A DNA stretch of 7,110 nucleotides from positions 1 through 7,110 of the forward strand of contig JAGHUY010000333.1 of NCBI GenBank assembly GCA_018064545.1, in the 5' to 3' direction. Position numbers and translations under genes: made by a program. The notes beneath the pieces were generated by a model. It was not told the DNA's origin. It saw nothing but the letters and a program-made list of their open reading frames with translations, and did no database searches. This DNA is from Candidatus Apopatosoma intestinale (lineage in GTDB: Bacteria > Bacillota > Clostridia > Oscillospirales > CAG-272). Below, piece after piece: positions 1-6,871 of this stretch (positions are counted from its first letter, which is position 1; the number at the start of each line of letters is the position of its first letter).

Positions 1-453
1 CGGATGATGGATCAGCGCCGAAATGATGGCCAGTTTCTGCTTCATACCGTGGGAATACGACGAGATCGGCGAACCGAGTGCTTCTTTGATTTCAAACATT
101 CCGGCATATTTCTCAATGTCGGCGTTTCTCTCCTCTCCGACACCGTAAATGTCCGCGATGAAATTCAGATACTTGGCACCCGTCATAAACTCGTACAGAT
201 CGGGGTTATCGGGAATATACGCCATCTGTTTTTTGCAGAAAACCGGGTCTTCTTTGATGGATTTCCCGTCAATGAAGATGTCCCCCTCTTCAAAGTCCAG
301 AATCCCGGACGCCGCTTTGAGCGACGTGGTTTTTCCGGCGCCGTTGTGGCCGATAAAGCCGTAAATATCCCCGGCTTCCACGTCCAGCGTCAGATCGTCC
401 ACCGCCCGTTTTCCGCCTTTATACGTCTTGGAAAAATGAATAAAAGAAAGCAT
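1..453 (-). CDS. ABC transporter ATP-binding protein, 5' part only (runs off left edge)
   Basis: The visible 151 residues are the N-terminal part of an ABC ATPase that energises transport across the cytoplasmic membrane. The Walker A motif GHNGAGKTT lies at residues 35-43 and the signature motif appears in the variant form YSHGMKQK at 133-140. The Q-loop region reads YIPDNPDLYE (79-88), with Asp where many ABC proteins have Gln. These variants are typical of the BcrA/EcsA/YtrB-like ATPases that pair with separately encoded ABC-2-type permeases. Walker B, the D-loop and the switch His lie outside the window, so the gene is cut by the window and is not shown to be broken. The ATG at 453 is supported by GGGGAG (461-466) seven bases upstream. 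The gene has its own promoter with an operator-like inverted repeat. The substrate (drug, peptide or sodium efflux, for example) cannot be told from this fragment. Confidence 0.95.
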   Translation of the reverse strand, partial: MLSFIHFSKTYKGGKRAVDDLTLDVEAGDIYGFIGHNGAGKTTSLKAASGILDFEEGDIFIDGKSIKEDPVFCKKQMAYIPDNPDLYEFMTGAKYLNFIADIYGVGEERNADIEKYAGMFEIKEALGSPISSYSHGMKQKLAIISALIHHP

Positions 454-472
454 TTCGTTTCTCCCCTTTTCG

Positions 473-494
473 TTGTATTAACTTGCTAATACAA
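473..494. promoter_or_regulatory. Operator-like inverted repeat TTGTATTA-N6-TAATACAA
   Basis: A perfect 8-bp inverted repeat (473-480 and 487-494) with a 6-bp centre abuts the -10 of the ABC ATPase promoter and spans the predicted start site. It is placed where a bound dimeric repressor would block transcription. AT-rich symmetric sites of this type are used by GntR regulators of the YtrA subfamily, which are often encoded next to ABC ATPases of this kind. No such regulator is in the window, so naming the regulator is inference. A T-run would be needed for a terminator and none follows the repeat. Confidence 0.55.
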
Positions 495-522
495 GAGTAA
501 TATTTTTTCGGTCATTTGTCAA
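494..522 (-). promoter_or_regulatory. Sigma-A-type promoter of the ABC ATPase gene
   Basis: Read on the minus strand, a perfect -35 TTGACA (517-522) is followed after 17 bp by TACTCT (494-499), a weak -10 that keeps the key first, second and last bases. Transcription would start near 487, leaving a leader of about 33 bases before the ATG at 453. A good -35 with a weak -10 is common in regulated promoters. Confidence 0.6.
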
Positions 523-565
523 TAGTTTTTCGCATTCGGGAGAATAATTCACAATTTCGACACAG

Positions 566-595
566 AAAAACCCGCCGAGGTGTCCCCCGGCGGGT
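566..595 (-). terminator. Rho-independent terminator of the glucokinase gene
   Basis: On the minus strand, ACCCGCCG pairs with CGGCGGGT. The stem extends inward through one G-U and two G-C pairs to a GACA tetraloop, giving 11 pairs, and is followed by a run of T. It begins 7 bases after the glucokinase stop codon. No T-run follows it on the plus strand, so it should act in one direction, insulating the downstream ABC gene from glucokinase read-through. Confidence 0.92.
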
Positions 596-602
596 GCGGA
601 AC

Positions 603-1571
603 TCATTGTTTTTGTGCCATCGCAAACGCCGGGGCTCCGATGATGGCCGCGTCGTTGCCGAGTGTGGCAATTTTGATCTCGGTTTTCAGCACGTGATCTT
701 TCGAGTAAACTTCCTTACTCACTTTTTCTTTCAGCGGGATCAGCAGATTGTCGCCCTCGTTACAGACGCCGCCGCCGATGATGAAGACGTCCGGCTGGAA
801 GATGTTGATGAGATTGGCTACGCCGCAGGCAAGATACCCGAGGTACTCCTCTACGACCTCGGCACCCGCCCGGTCGCCCTTTTTCATCGCGGCAAACGCC
901 GTTTTTCCGCCGACTTTTTCAATATCGTTTCCGCACATTTCGTGCATCAGCGTCCCGCTGGTGGCGGCAAATTTCTCTTTGGTCAGCGTCACGAGCGCCG
1001 TCGCGGAACAATACGCTTCCATACATCCTTTGCGACCGCAGGAGCATTGACGGCCGCCCTTCTCAATGACCGTATGGCCGAGTTCGGCACCGCCGAACGC
1101 ACAGCCGGTCAGAACTTTTCCGTCGAGTACGACACCGCCGCCGACGCCCGTTCCGAGCGTGATCATCACGGCGGAGGCAACGCCTTTTCCGGCTCCGGCG
1201 ACCGCCTCGCCCATCGCGGCGAGGTTCGCGTCGTTCCCGACGGCGATGAGAGACGCCGGGATCCCGGTCATTTCGGAAAAGATCGCCGCAAGCGGGAAAT
1301 CGCGGAAACGGATATTGTTGGCGTACTCCACCACGCCGGTGTCACAGTTGACCGTTCCGGGACAGGCGATCCCGACATAAGATATATCGGAAAGAGCGAT
1401 CCCAAGCCGGGCGGCGAGGTCGGCGCAGAGAGCGGCCATGTCGCGCACGATCTCCTCCACCGGCCGTTTGGCCAGCGTCGGAACGGAGCCTTTTACCAAT
1501 ATTTCATTGTTTTCATTGACAATACCGGCGGCGATATTGGTGCCGCCGAGATCGATTCCCAAGTTAAACAT
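603..1571 (-). CDS. glcK: ROK-family glucokinase
   Basis: This 322-residue protein has the usual length of ROK-family glucokinases, cytoplasmic enzymes that phosphorylate glucose to glucose-6-phosphate with ATP. The N-terminal phosphate-binding motif DLGGTN is at 7-12, and GNDAN at 112-116 supplies the catalytic Asp114. LGTGVGGG (139-146) is the second phosphate-binding loop. AELGH (162-166) carries the sugar-binding Glu163 and zinc-ligand His166. The ROK zinc motif CSCGRKGCME (176-185) provides Cys176, Cys178 and Cys183. The C-terminal adenosine segment includes FIIGGGV (263-269). There is no N-terminal helix-turn-helix domain, so it is an enzyme and not a ROK repressor. The ATG at 1571 has GGAGGG (1580-1585) eight bases upstream. 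It is transcribed alone from its own promoter and divergently from pckA. Glucose as substrate is inferred from overall similarity to clostridial and bacillary GlcK; other ROK kinases use fructose, allose or ManNAc. Confidence 0.92.
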   Translation of the reverse strand: MFNLGIDLGGTNIAAGIVNENNEILVKGSVPTLAKRPVEEIVRDMAALCADLAARLGIALSDISYVGIACPGTVNCDTGVVEYANNIRFRDFPLAAIFSEMTGIPASLIAVGNDANLAAMGEAVAGAGKGVASAVMITLGTGVGGGVVLDGKVLTGCAFGGAELGHTVIEKGGRQCSCGRKGCMEAYCSATALVTLTKEKFAATSGTLMHEMCGNDIEKVGGKTAFAAMKKGDRAGAEVVEEYLGYLACGVANLINIFQPDVFIIGGGVCNEGDNLLIPLKEKVSKEVYSKDHVLKTEIKIATLGNDAAIIGAPAFAMAQKQ

Positions 1572-1606
1572 ATCTCTTTCCCTCCGGAACGGAATTTTCT
1601 GCTTTT

Positions 1607-1635
1607 ATTAAACCACAGGGACGCCGGAAAGTCAA
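1607..1635 (-). promoter_or_regulatory. Promoter of the glucokinase gene
   Basis: On the minus strand, TTGACT (1630-1635) is separated by exactly 17 bp from TTTAAT (1607-1612). Each box matches the sigma-A consensus at five of six positions. The predicted start near 1600 gives a short leader of about 29 bases before the ATG at 1571. Confidence 0.75.
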
Positions 1636-1639
1636 GCGA

Positions 1640-1718
1640 TTTTTTGCGGATAATTGACATTTTTTGTCGGAAACGTCGGGCGGGCGAGACGGTAAAAAAA
1701 CGGTTTTTTTGCCGGAAA
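1640..1718 (+). repeat. Three direct T-tract repeats (T6-7, G, then CGGA core) between divergent promoters
   Basis: Three similar elements lie in the same orientation between the -35 boxes of the two divergent promoters. They are TTTTTTGCGGA (1640-1650), TTTTTTGTCGGAAA (1660-1673) and TTTTTTTGCCGGAAA (1704-1718). The start-to-start distances are 20 and 44 bp, close to whole numbers of helical turns, so the tracts could produce intrinsic bending or a helically phased protein-binding array. No protein is known to me for this sequence; function is inference. Confidence 0.4.
1690..1714. repeat. A7/T7 inverted repeat upstream of the pckA promoter
   Basis: CGGT-A7 and T7-GCCG form an 11-pair inverted repeat (one G-T pair) around a CGG centre. 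It covers about -68 to -44 relative to the predicted pckA start, overlapping the region where AT-rich UP elements contact the RNA polymerase alpha subunit. It lies upstream of the pckA start, so it is not transcribed from that promoter and is unlikely to be a terminator for it. Confidence 0.45.
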
Positions 1719-1722
1719 TCTC

Positions 1723-1751
1723 TTTACTTTTATATTTCGCCGTGCTATACT
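1723..1751 (+). promoter_or_regulatory. Promoter of pckA
   Basis: TTTACT (1723-1728) and TATACT (1746-1751) are separated by 17 bp, with four and five of six matches to the sigma-A consensus respectively. The predicted start near 1758 leaves a leader of about 60 bases. AT-rich DNA lies directly upstream and a palindrome overlaps the -10 and start point. Confidence 0.75.
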
Positions 1752-1762
1752 GATACTCAGTA
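1748..1762. promoter_or_regulatory. Operator-like palindrome TACTGA-TAC-TCAGTA at the pckA start
   Basis: Two perfect 6-bp arms around a 3-bp centre overlap the last four bases of the pckA -10 box and the predicted start site. This is a classic repressor position. Six-base arms make it more likely to be meaningful than a shorter palindrome, but chance cannot be ruled out, and it does not match the CcpA cre consensus. The regulator is unknown. Confidence 0.4.
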
Positions 1763-1817
1763 AGATAGGGGAGAATGGCTTTTGCCGATCCCCGGATCAA
1801 TAGAGGAGGAATTTATT

Positions 1818-3395
1818 ATGAAAGAACTTACACCCATCGAACTCGGCATTGCCGGTAACGGTAAGGTTTTTCGCAACCTCGTACCCGCCAAACTCGTAGA
1901 GAAAGCGCTCGCCCGCGGCGAGGGAGTTCTCTCCGACACCGGCGCACTTGTCGTCAAGACCGGTAAATACACCGGCCGTAGCCCCGACGACAAATTCATC
2001 GTGGATACCCCTGCCGTACATGATGAAATCGCTTGGGGCAAAATCAACGTTCCGATCTCGGAAGAGAAATTCGACGCGATCCACGCCAAAATGCTCGCCT
2101 ATCTGCAAAACCGCGAGCTGTTCGTGTTTGACGGTCTGGCCGGTGCCGATCCCAAATACACCCGCCGTTTCCGCATCGTAAACGAACTGGCTTCCCAGAA
2201 TCTGTTCATCCATCAGCTTCTGATCCGTCCCACCGAAGAGGAACTGGACGGCTACACGCCCGACTTCACCATTCTCGCCGCTCCCGGTTTCAAGTGCATT
2301 CCGGAGATTGACGGCGTTCACAGCGAAGCCGCCATCATCATCAACTATGAAAAGCATCTCGTTCTGATCGCCGGTTCCGGCTACGCGGGCGAGATCAAGA
2401 AGAGCGTTTTCTCCGTCATGAACTACGTTCTGCCGAAGGCAGGCGTTCTGTCCATGCACTGCTCCGCCAACATCGGCGAGGCCGGCGATTCCGCCGTCTT
2501 CTTCGGTCTGTCCGGCACCGGTAAGACCACGCTTTCCGCCGACCCGAACCGCAAGCTGATCGGCGACGATGAGCACGGCTGGTCGGACGACGGTGTGTTC
2601 AATATCGAGGGCGGATGCTACGCCAAATGCATCGGCTTAAAAGAAGAAAACGAGCCCGAAATCTATCACGCCATCAAATTCGGCACCCTGCTCGAAAACG
2701 TCATCATCGACGACGAGACCAGAGCCCCCGACTATGAAGACGGTTCCCTCACCGAAAACACCCGTGCCGGTTACCCCGTTGAGTATATTCCCAACGCCGC
2801 CATCCCCGGCGTCGGCGGTCAGCCCAAGACGGTCATTTTCCTGACGGCGGACGCGTTCGGCGTACTGCCTCCGATCTCCAAACTCGACAACGACGCCGCC
2901 ATGTATTACTTCGTATCCGGTTATACCAGCAAACTGGCCGGAACCGAGCGCGGCATCACCGAACCGCAGACCACGTTCTCCACGCTGTTCGGCGCTCCGT
3001 TCTTCCCGCTGAACCCCTCCGTCTATGCCGAGATGCTGGATGAAAAGGTCAGAAAGACCGGCGCCAGCGTTTACCTCGTCAACACCGGTTGGTGCGGCGG
3101 CGCTGCCGGAACCGTTCCGAGAATGAAACTGAAATACACCCGTGCCATGGTCACCGCCGCTCTGTCCGGTGAACTCGCCGACGTGGAATACGAACTCGAT
3201 CCCATCTTCAACGTCCAGGTTCCGAAGACCTGCCCGAACGTCCCCTCCGAGATGCTGAATCCGAAGAACCTCTGGCAGGATAAGGCGGCTTACGAGGCCA
3301 GCGCCAAGTCGCTCGCGAAGAAGTTTGTCGAGAACTTCAAGAAGTACGACAAAATGCCTGAAAATATCATCAAGGCCGGACCGAAAGCCGAATAA
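1818..3395 (+). CDS. pckA: ATP-dependent phosphoenolpyruvate carboxykinase
   Basis: This 525-residue protein is a full-length ATP-type PEP carboxykinase, which interconverts oxaloacetate plus ATP with PEP, CO2 and ADP in the cytoplasm. The active site can be followed throughout. TGRSPDDKF (52-60) contains substrate-binding Arg54, and SGYAGEIKK (187-195) holds Tyr189 and metal-ligand Lys195. MHCSAN (213-218) holds His214. The P-loop GLSGTGKTT is at 230-238, metal-binding GDDEHGW at 249-255 and NTRAGYP with Arg316 at 314-320. These align with the catalytic residues of the E. coli enzyme at an almost constant offset. One odd point is [12 protein letters not shown] (425-435), where clostridial relatives usually have a GPYG-type loop before the conserved Arg435. 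The ATG at 1818 is chosen because GAGGAGGA (1803-1810) sits just upstream; an in-frame TTG at 1782 lacks such a site and would place the ribosome site inside the coding region. It is monocistronic. In fermentative anaerobes it may run towards oxaloacetate and succinate. Confidence 0.97.
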   Translation: MKELTPIELGIAGNGKVFRNLVPAKLVEKALARGEGVLSDTGALVVKTGKYTGRSPDDKFIVDTPAVHDEIAWGKINVPISEEKFDAIHAKMLAYLQNRELFVFDGLAGADPKYTRRFRIVNELASQNLFIHQLLIRPTEEELDGYTPDFTILAAPGFKCIPEIDGVHSEAAIIINYEKHLVLIAGSGYAGEIKKSVFSVMNYVLPKAGVLSMHCSANIGEAGDSAVFFGLSGTGKTTLSADPNRKLIGDDEHGWSDDGVFNIEGGCYAKCIGLKEENEPEIYHAIKFGTLLENVIIDDETRAPDYEDGSLTENTRAGYPVEYIPNAAIPGVGGQPKTVIFLTADAFGVLPPISKLDNDAAMYYFVSGYTSKLAGTERGITEPQTTFSTLFGAPFFPLNPSVYAEMLDEKVRKTGASVYLVNTGWCGGAAGTVPRMKLKYTRAMVTAALSGELADVEYELDPIFNVQVPKTCPNVPSEMLNPKNLWQDKAAYEASAKSLAKKFVENFKKYDKMPENIIKAGPKAE

Positions 3396-3404
3396 ATTGT
3401 CATC

Positions 3405-3436
3405 GAAAAGCCACCGATTCGGTGGCTTTTCTCTTT
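3405..3436 (+). terminator. Rho-independent terminator after pckA
   Basis: A perfect 12-bp stem (3405-3416 with 3420-3431) with an ATT loop is followed by a T-rich tail. It starts 9 bases after the pckA stop. The AAAA on the left arm gives a short T-run on the minus strand too, but no minus-strand gene ends here. Confidence 0.93.
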
Positions 3437-3462
3437 ACAAAGAAGAAAAGATATGATAAAAT
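3434..3462 (+). promoter_or_regulatory. Extended -10 promoter of cysS-rimO-pgsA
   Basis: TTTACA (3434-3439) and TAAAAT (3457-3462) are spaced 17 bp apart, and TG at 3454-3455 gives an extended -10. The -35 box lies inside the T-rich tail of the pckA terminator, so termination and re-initiation are packed into about 60 bp. The predicted start is near 3469, only about 24 bases before the cysS ATG, which leaves no room for a T-box or other riboswitch. Confidence 0.75.
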
Positions 3463-3492
3463 AAGAAAAACAATAATCCCCGCGGAGGCATT

Positions 3493-4893
3493 ATGAAACT
3501 TTATAACACTCTCGGCAAGCAGATCGAAGACTTTGTTCCCCGGGACGGGAACAAGGTCAAATTATATACCTGCGGTCCTACGGTCTATCACTTTGCCCAC
3601 ATCGGCAATCTGCGTTCATACCTGATGGAGGACGTGCTGGAAAAATTCTTACGGTATGCCGGTTACGACGTGACCCGCGCCATGAATATCACCGACGTCG
3701 GCCATCTGACGAGCGACGGCGACACCGGGGAAGACAAAATGCTCAAAGGCGCCAAGCGCGAGCATAAGACGGTCATGGAGATCGCGCAGTTTTATACCGA
3801 CGCATTCTTTTCCGACTGCGACAAACTGAATATCAAAAAACCGGAGATCGTCGTGCCCGCCACGAGTTGTATCGACACTTTCATTGAGATGGTGCAGACA
3901 CTGCTCGACAAGGGGTACGCCTATCTGGCGGACGGTAACGTGTACTTTGACACCTCAAAAGCAAACGACTATTACGCGCTGTCCGGCCATGCCGCAGACG
4001 AACTGATGGTCGGTGTGCGCGACGACGTGGAGGAGGACACGAGCAAGAAAAACAAGAGCGACTTCGTTCTGTGGTTCACCAAGTCGAAATTTGAAGATCA
4101 GGAACTGAAATGGGATAGCCCGTGGGGCGTCGGATACCCCGGCTGGCACATCGAATGTTCCGGCATTTCCGGCAAATACCTCGGCGAATATCTCGACATC
4201 CACTGCGGCGGCGTGGACAACATTTTCCCCCACCACACGAACGAGATCGCACAGAGCGAAGCCTATTTCGGGCACAAATGGTGTAACTACTGGTTCCACG
4301 TTCAGCATCTGAACGATGAGACCGGAAAAATGAGCAAATCGAAAGGCGAGTTTTTGACAGTCTCCCTGTTGGAAGAAAAGGGCTATCACCCGCTTGCCTA
4401 CCGTCTGTTCTGTCTGCAATCCCATTACCGCAAGCCGCTGACGTTCAGTTTTGCCGCGCTCGACGGAGCCGAGGCCGCCTATAACAAATTGAAAAAACGC
4501 GCGCTCGCGCTGAAAAATGACGGCGAAGTCGATGAGACGGCGCTGGCGGGTGCGAGAGAAGATTTCATCGAAAAAATGTCGATGGACTTAAACACCGCCT
4601 CCGCCCTGACGCTTCTTTTCGACACGTTGAAAATGGACGTAAACGACGCGACCAAACGCGCCATCATCGCCGACTATGACCGCGTCTTCTCTCTCGACCT
4701 GCTCAAAGAGGAAGAGAAAAAAGAGGAAACCCTCCCCGACAATCACGACTGGATCATGGGAAAGATCGCCGAACGCGCCGATGCCAAAAAGGCGAAAGAC
4801 TATGCCCGTGCCGACGCCATCCGTGCCGAACTTGCCGCCATGGGGATCACGCTCGTCGATACCCCGCAGGGCACGACCTATAAATTGGGATAA
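3493..4893 (+). CDS. cysS: Cysteinyl-tRNA synthetase
   Basis: This 466-residue class I aminoacyl-tRNA synthetase attaches cysteine to tRNA-Cys in the cytoplasm. The HIGH motif is FAHIGN (34-39) and the KMSKS loop is exact at 279-283. The zinc site that selects cysteine is Cys27, Cys222, His247 and Glu251, with the same spacing as in the E. coli enzyme for the last three. Between about 165 and 205 it has a charged segment ([15 protein letters not shown], 174-188), longer than in the E. coli type and seen in one branch of Firmicutes CysRS. The C-terminal part (about 320-466) is the helical anticodon-binding region. GGAGG (3484-3488) stands only 4 bases before the ATG, rather close, but no better start exists. 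It is the first gene of the cluster. Unlike many Firmicutes synthetase genes, it shows no T-box leader. Confidence 0.97.
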   Translation: MKLYNTLGKQIEDFVPRDGNKVKLYTCGPTVYHFAHIGNLRSYLMEDVLEKFLRYAGYDVTRAMNITDVGHLTSDGDTGEDKMLKGAKREHKTVMEIAQFYTDAFFSDCDKLNIKKPEIVVPATSCIDTFIEMVQTLLDKGYAYLADGNVYFDTSKANDYYALSGHAADELMVGVRDDVEEDTSKKNKSDFVLWFTKSKFEDQELKWDSPWGVGYPGWHIECSGISGKYLGEYLDIHCGGVDNIFPHHTNEIAQSEAYFGHKWCNYWFHVQHLNDETGKMSKSKGEFLTVSLLEEKGYHPLAYRLFCLQSHYRKPLTFSFAALDGAEAAYNKLKKRALALKNDGEVDETALAGAREDFIEKMSMDLNTASALTLLFDTLKMDVNDATKRAIIADYDRVFSLDLLKEEEKKEETLPDNHDWIMGKIAERADAKKAKDYARADAIRAELAAMGITLVDTPQGTTYKLG

Positions 4894-4902
4894 GGAAAAA
4901 CT

Positions 4903-6261
4903 ATGAAAGCAAAAGTAACAGAAAAAAAGCCGAAGATCGGATTCGTTTCCCTCGGCTGTTCCAAGAATCTGATCGACACCGAGGTCATGCTGGCGCGGCT
5001 TTCCGCCGCCGGCTATGAGATCACCGCCGAGGAAACGGACGCCGACATCATCATCGTCAACACGTGTGCGTTCATCGAGAGCGCGAAGCAGGAATCCATT
5101 GACAGCATTCTCGACATCGCGTGGCTGAAAAAGCACCGTCATCTGCGCGGCATCATCGCGACCGGCTGTCTTGCCGAACGCTACCGCGACCAGATTTTCG
5201 AGGAATTGCCGGAAGTGGACGCCGTTCTCGGCGTGGGAAGTATAAACGACATCGAAGCGGCGGTCGAAGCGGTCGCCGGCGGTCAGAAATACAGTGCCTA
5301 CGGTGACAAGGACGTTTCCCCTCTCGGCGGAGACCGCGTTGTTACCACCCCCGACTACACCGCCTATCTGAAAATCGCCGAGGGATGCGATAACCGTTGC
5401 ACCTATTGTGCCATCCCGCTGATCCGCGGCAAGTTCCGCTCCCGTCCGATGGAGGACGTCGTCGCGGAAGCGAAAGATATGGAAAAACTCGGGGTCAAAG
5501 AACTGAATCTGATCGCGCAGGACACCTCCCGCTACGGACTCGACCTGTACGGCGACTACAAGCTGGCGGAACTGGTTCGGAAGATCACCGAGGAGACGAG
5601 CATCCCGTGGATCCGTCTGCTCTACTGCTATCCCGACAAGATCACGGACGAACTGATCGCCGAGATTCGGGATAACCCCCGCGTGGTCAAGTATATTGAC
5701 TTGCCCATCCAGCATATCAGCGACCGGGTGCTCGCCCGCATGAACCGTCACGGAGACGGGCGGATGATCAAGGAGACCGTTTCCCGTCTGCGGAAAGAGA
5801 TTCCCGACATCTGCATCCGCACCACGGTTCTCGTCGGCTTCCCGGGGGAGACGGAAGAGGACTTTTCCGAACTCTGCGAATACGTCAAAGAAGCGAAATT
5901 CGACCGGCTCGGCGCCTTTGCCTACTCCCGCGAGGAGGACACACCGGCGTGCGCCATGCCCGATCAGATCGACGAGCAGGTAAAACAGGATCGGTACGAT
6001 CTGGTCATGCGCACCCAACTCGCCGTCGTCGAAGAGAAAAACAAGGCCATGATCGGAAAGACCGTGACTGTGCTGTGCGAAGCCTTTGACCCCGTCGCCG
6101 AAGTCTACTACGGCAGAGGTGCCGGCGACGCGCCCGACATTGATACGAAAATCTATTTTAAAAACGCGCTCGGCAAAAAACGCATCGCGCCCGGCCAATT
6201 CGTTTCCGTCAAGATCGACAGCACCGTGGATTACGACCTCATCGGGACCGCCATCCAATAA
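4903..6261 (+). CDS. rimO: Ribosomal protein S12 methylthiotransferase RimO
   Basis: This 452-residue radical SAM enzyme adds a methylthio group to a conserved aspartate of ribosomal protein S12. The N-terminal methylthiotransferase domain carries the three auxiliary-cluster cysteines: Cys19 in SLGCSKNLIDTE, Cys55 in NTCAF and Cys89 in ATGCLAER. The radical SAM cluster is CDNRCTYC (Cys162, Cys166, Cys169). A C-terminal TRAM-type domain occupies about 383-452. GRGAGDAPDID (404-414) and the CSKNLID start favour RimO over the tRNA enzyme MiaB. All six cluster cysteines are present and the length is normal. Nine bases separate it from cysS, and its AAGGA site (4892-4896) overlaps the cysS stop codon, consistent with translational coupling. 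Adjacency of rimO and pgsA is a recurring arrangement in Clostridia. Confidence 0.96.
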   Translation: MKAKVTEKKPKIGFVSLGCSKNLIDTEVMLARLSAAGYEITAEETDADIIIVNTCAFIESAKQESIDSILDIAWLKKHRHLRGIIATGCLAERYRDQIFEELPEVDAVLGVGSINDIEAAVEAVAGGQKYSAYGDKDVSPLGGDRVVTTPDYTAYLKIAEGCDNRCTYCAIPLIRGKFRSRPMEDVVAEAKDMEKLGVKELNLIAQDTSRYGLDLYGDYKLAELVRKITEETSIPWIRLLYCYPDKITDELIAEIRDNPRVVKYIDLPIQHISDRVLARMNRHGDGRMIKETVSRLRKEIPDICIRTTVLVGFPGETEEDFSELCEYVKEAKFDRLGAFAYSREEDTPACAMPDQIDEQVKQDRYDLVMRTQLAVVEEKNKAMIGKTVTVLCEAFDPVAEVYYGRGAGDAPDIDTKIYFKNALGKKRIAPGQFVSVKIDSTVDYDLIGTAIQ

Positions 6262-6274
6262 AAAGGAGAAAACC

Positions 6275-6871
6275 ATGAATCTACCGAACAAACTCACCCT
6301 TGCCCGTGTCATTCTTGCTCCGGCCTTTATGGTCTTTATGGTTCTTGACTTCGGAAGTACATTAAAATGGAATTATCTGATCGCTTTGGTGCTTTTCTGC
6401 GCCGCGTCCATCACCGACTTTGCGGATGGCCACATCGCCCGCAAATACAATCTGGTCACCAACTTCGGCAAATTTTTAGATCCCCTCGCGGATAAGTTTT
6501 TGGTGATCGGCGCTCTCTGCTGTCTCTGTCTCGTCGAGGACAACAGCCTGTACGGCAAGGTTCTCCTGCTCGCCACCGTCATCGTGGTGCTCCGGGAACT
6601 GGCCGTTTCCGGTCTTCGCCTCGTCGTCGCCAAGGAAGGGATCGTCGTTCCCGCCAATGTTTTCGGAAAGATCAAGACCGTTTCGCAGATCGGCTTTATC
6701 ATCTCCGCTATTTTGGTGCTGATGCTGTCGAACTACAATCTGCCGCCCATTCTGCTCACCGGGCTTTCCGTCATCCGTGCGGCTTTCCTCATCGTGATGA
6801 CCGTCATGACCGTCGTCTCGGGCATCATCTATCTGAACAGCTACCGGAAATATATTGATCCCTCAAACTGA
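6275..6871 (+). CDS. pgsA: CDP-diacylglycerol--glycerol-3-phosphate 3-phosphatidyltransferase
   Basis: This 198-residue integral membrane enzyme makes phosphatidylglycerol-phosphate from CDP-diacylglycerol and glycerol-3-phosphate, the committed step to phosphatidylglycerol and cardiolipin. The CDP-alcohol phosphatidyltransferase signature is complete, with Asp48, Asp51, Gly52, Ala55, Arg56, Gly65, Asp69 and Asp73 all at the required spacing. Hydrophobic stretches at about 10-26, 33-47, 75-87, 95-117, 136-152 and 160-187 fit the six-helix fold. The ATG at 6275 is preferred because AAGGAG (6263-6268) lies six bases upstream; the frame is open further left, but that part overlaps rimO. It follows rimO by 13 bp and is probably cotranscribed with it. 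Related enzymes for phosphatidylserine or cardiolipin share the signature, but the NKLTLAR start and GKFLDPLADK segment fit PgsA best. Confidence 0.94.
   Translation: MNLPNKLTLARVILAPAFMVFMVLDFGSTLKWNYLIALVLFCAASITDFADGHIARKYNLVTNFGKFLDPLADKFLVIGALCCLCLVEDNSLYGKVLLLATVIVVLRELAVSGLRLVVAKEGIVVPANVFGKIKTVSQIGFIISAILVLMLSNYNLPPILLTGLSVIRAAFLIVMTVMTVVSGIIYLNSYRKYIDPSN

Noticed and set aside
1654..1659. Perfect TTGACA on the plus strand upstream of pckA
   Set aside because: There is no -10-like sequence 16-18 bp downstream; the region there is GC-rich. The promoter at 1723-1751 is much better.
516..1763. Long plus-strand open frame (415 codons) opposite glucokinase
   Set aside because: It is antisense to a gene with a complete set of ROK motifs, has no domain-like composition (rich in Arg, Gly, Phe and His) and no good ribosome site. 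It arises from GC-rich codon use on the other strand.
1782..1817. Upstream in-frame TTG start for pckA
   Set aside because: The strong GAGGAGGA site at 1803-1810 lies between it and the ATG at 1818, and family members begin near the ATG.
1797..2576. Minus-strand open frame (259 codons) inside pckA
   Set aside because: Antisense to the well-supported pckA sequence, with no recognisable domain or initiation signals.
3396..3492. Possible T-box or other riboswitch before cysS
   Set aside because: The promoter puts the start near 3469, leaving about 24 bases of leader, and the only strong hairpin is the pckA terminator upstream of that start.
6086..6274. Upstream in-frame extension of pgsA
   Set aside because: It overlaps rimO by more than 170 bases and lies outside the family alignment, while AAGGAG at 6263-6268 marks the ATG at 6275.
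4588..6312. Very long minus-strand open frame (574 codons) opposite rimO and the end of cysS
   Set aside because: It mirrors the frame of rimO, spans a gene boundary, lacks recognisable motifs and has no promoter or ribosome site. The true genes on the plus strand carry all catalytic residues.
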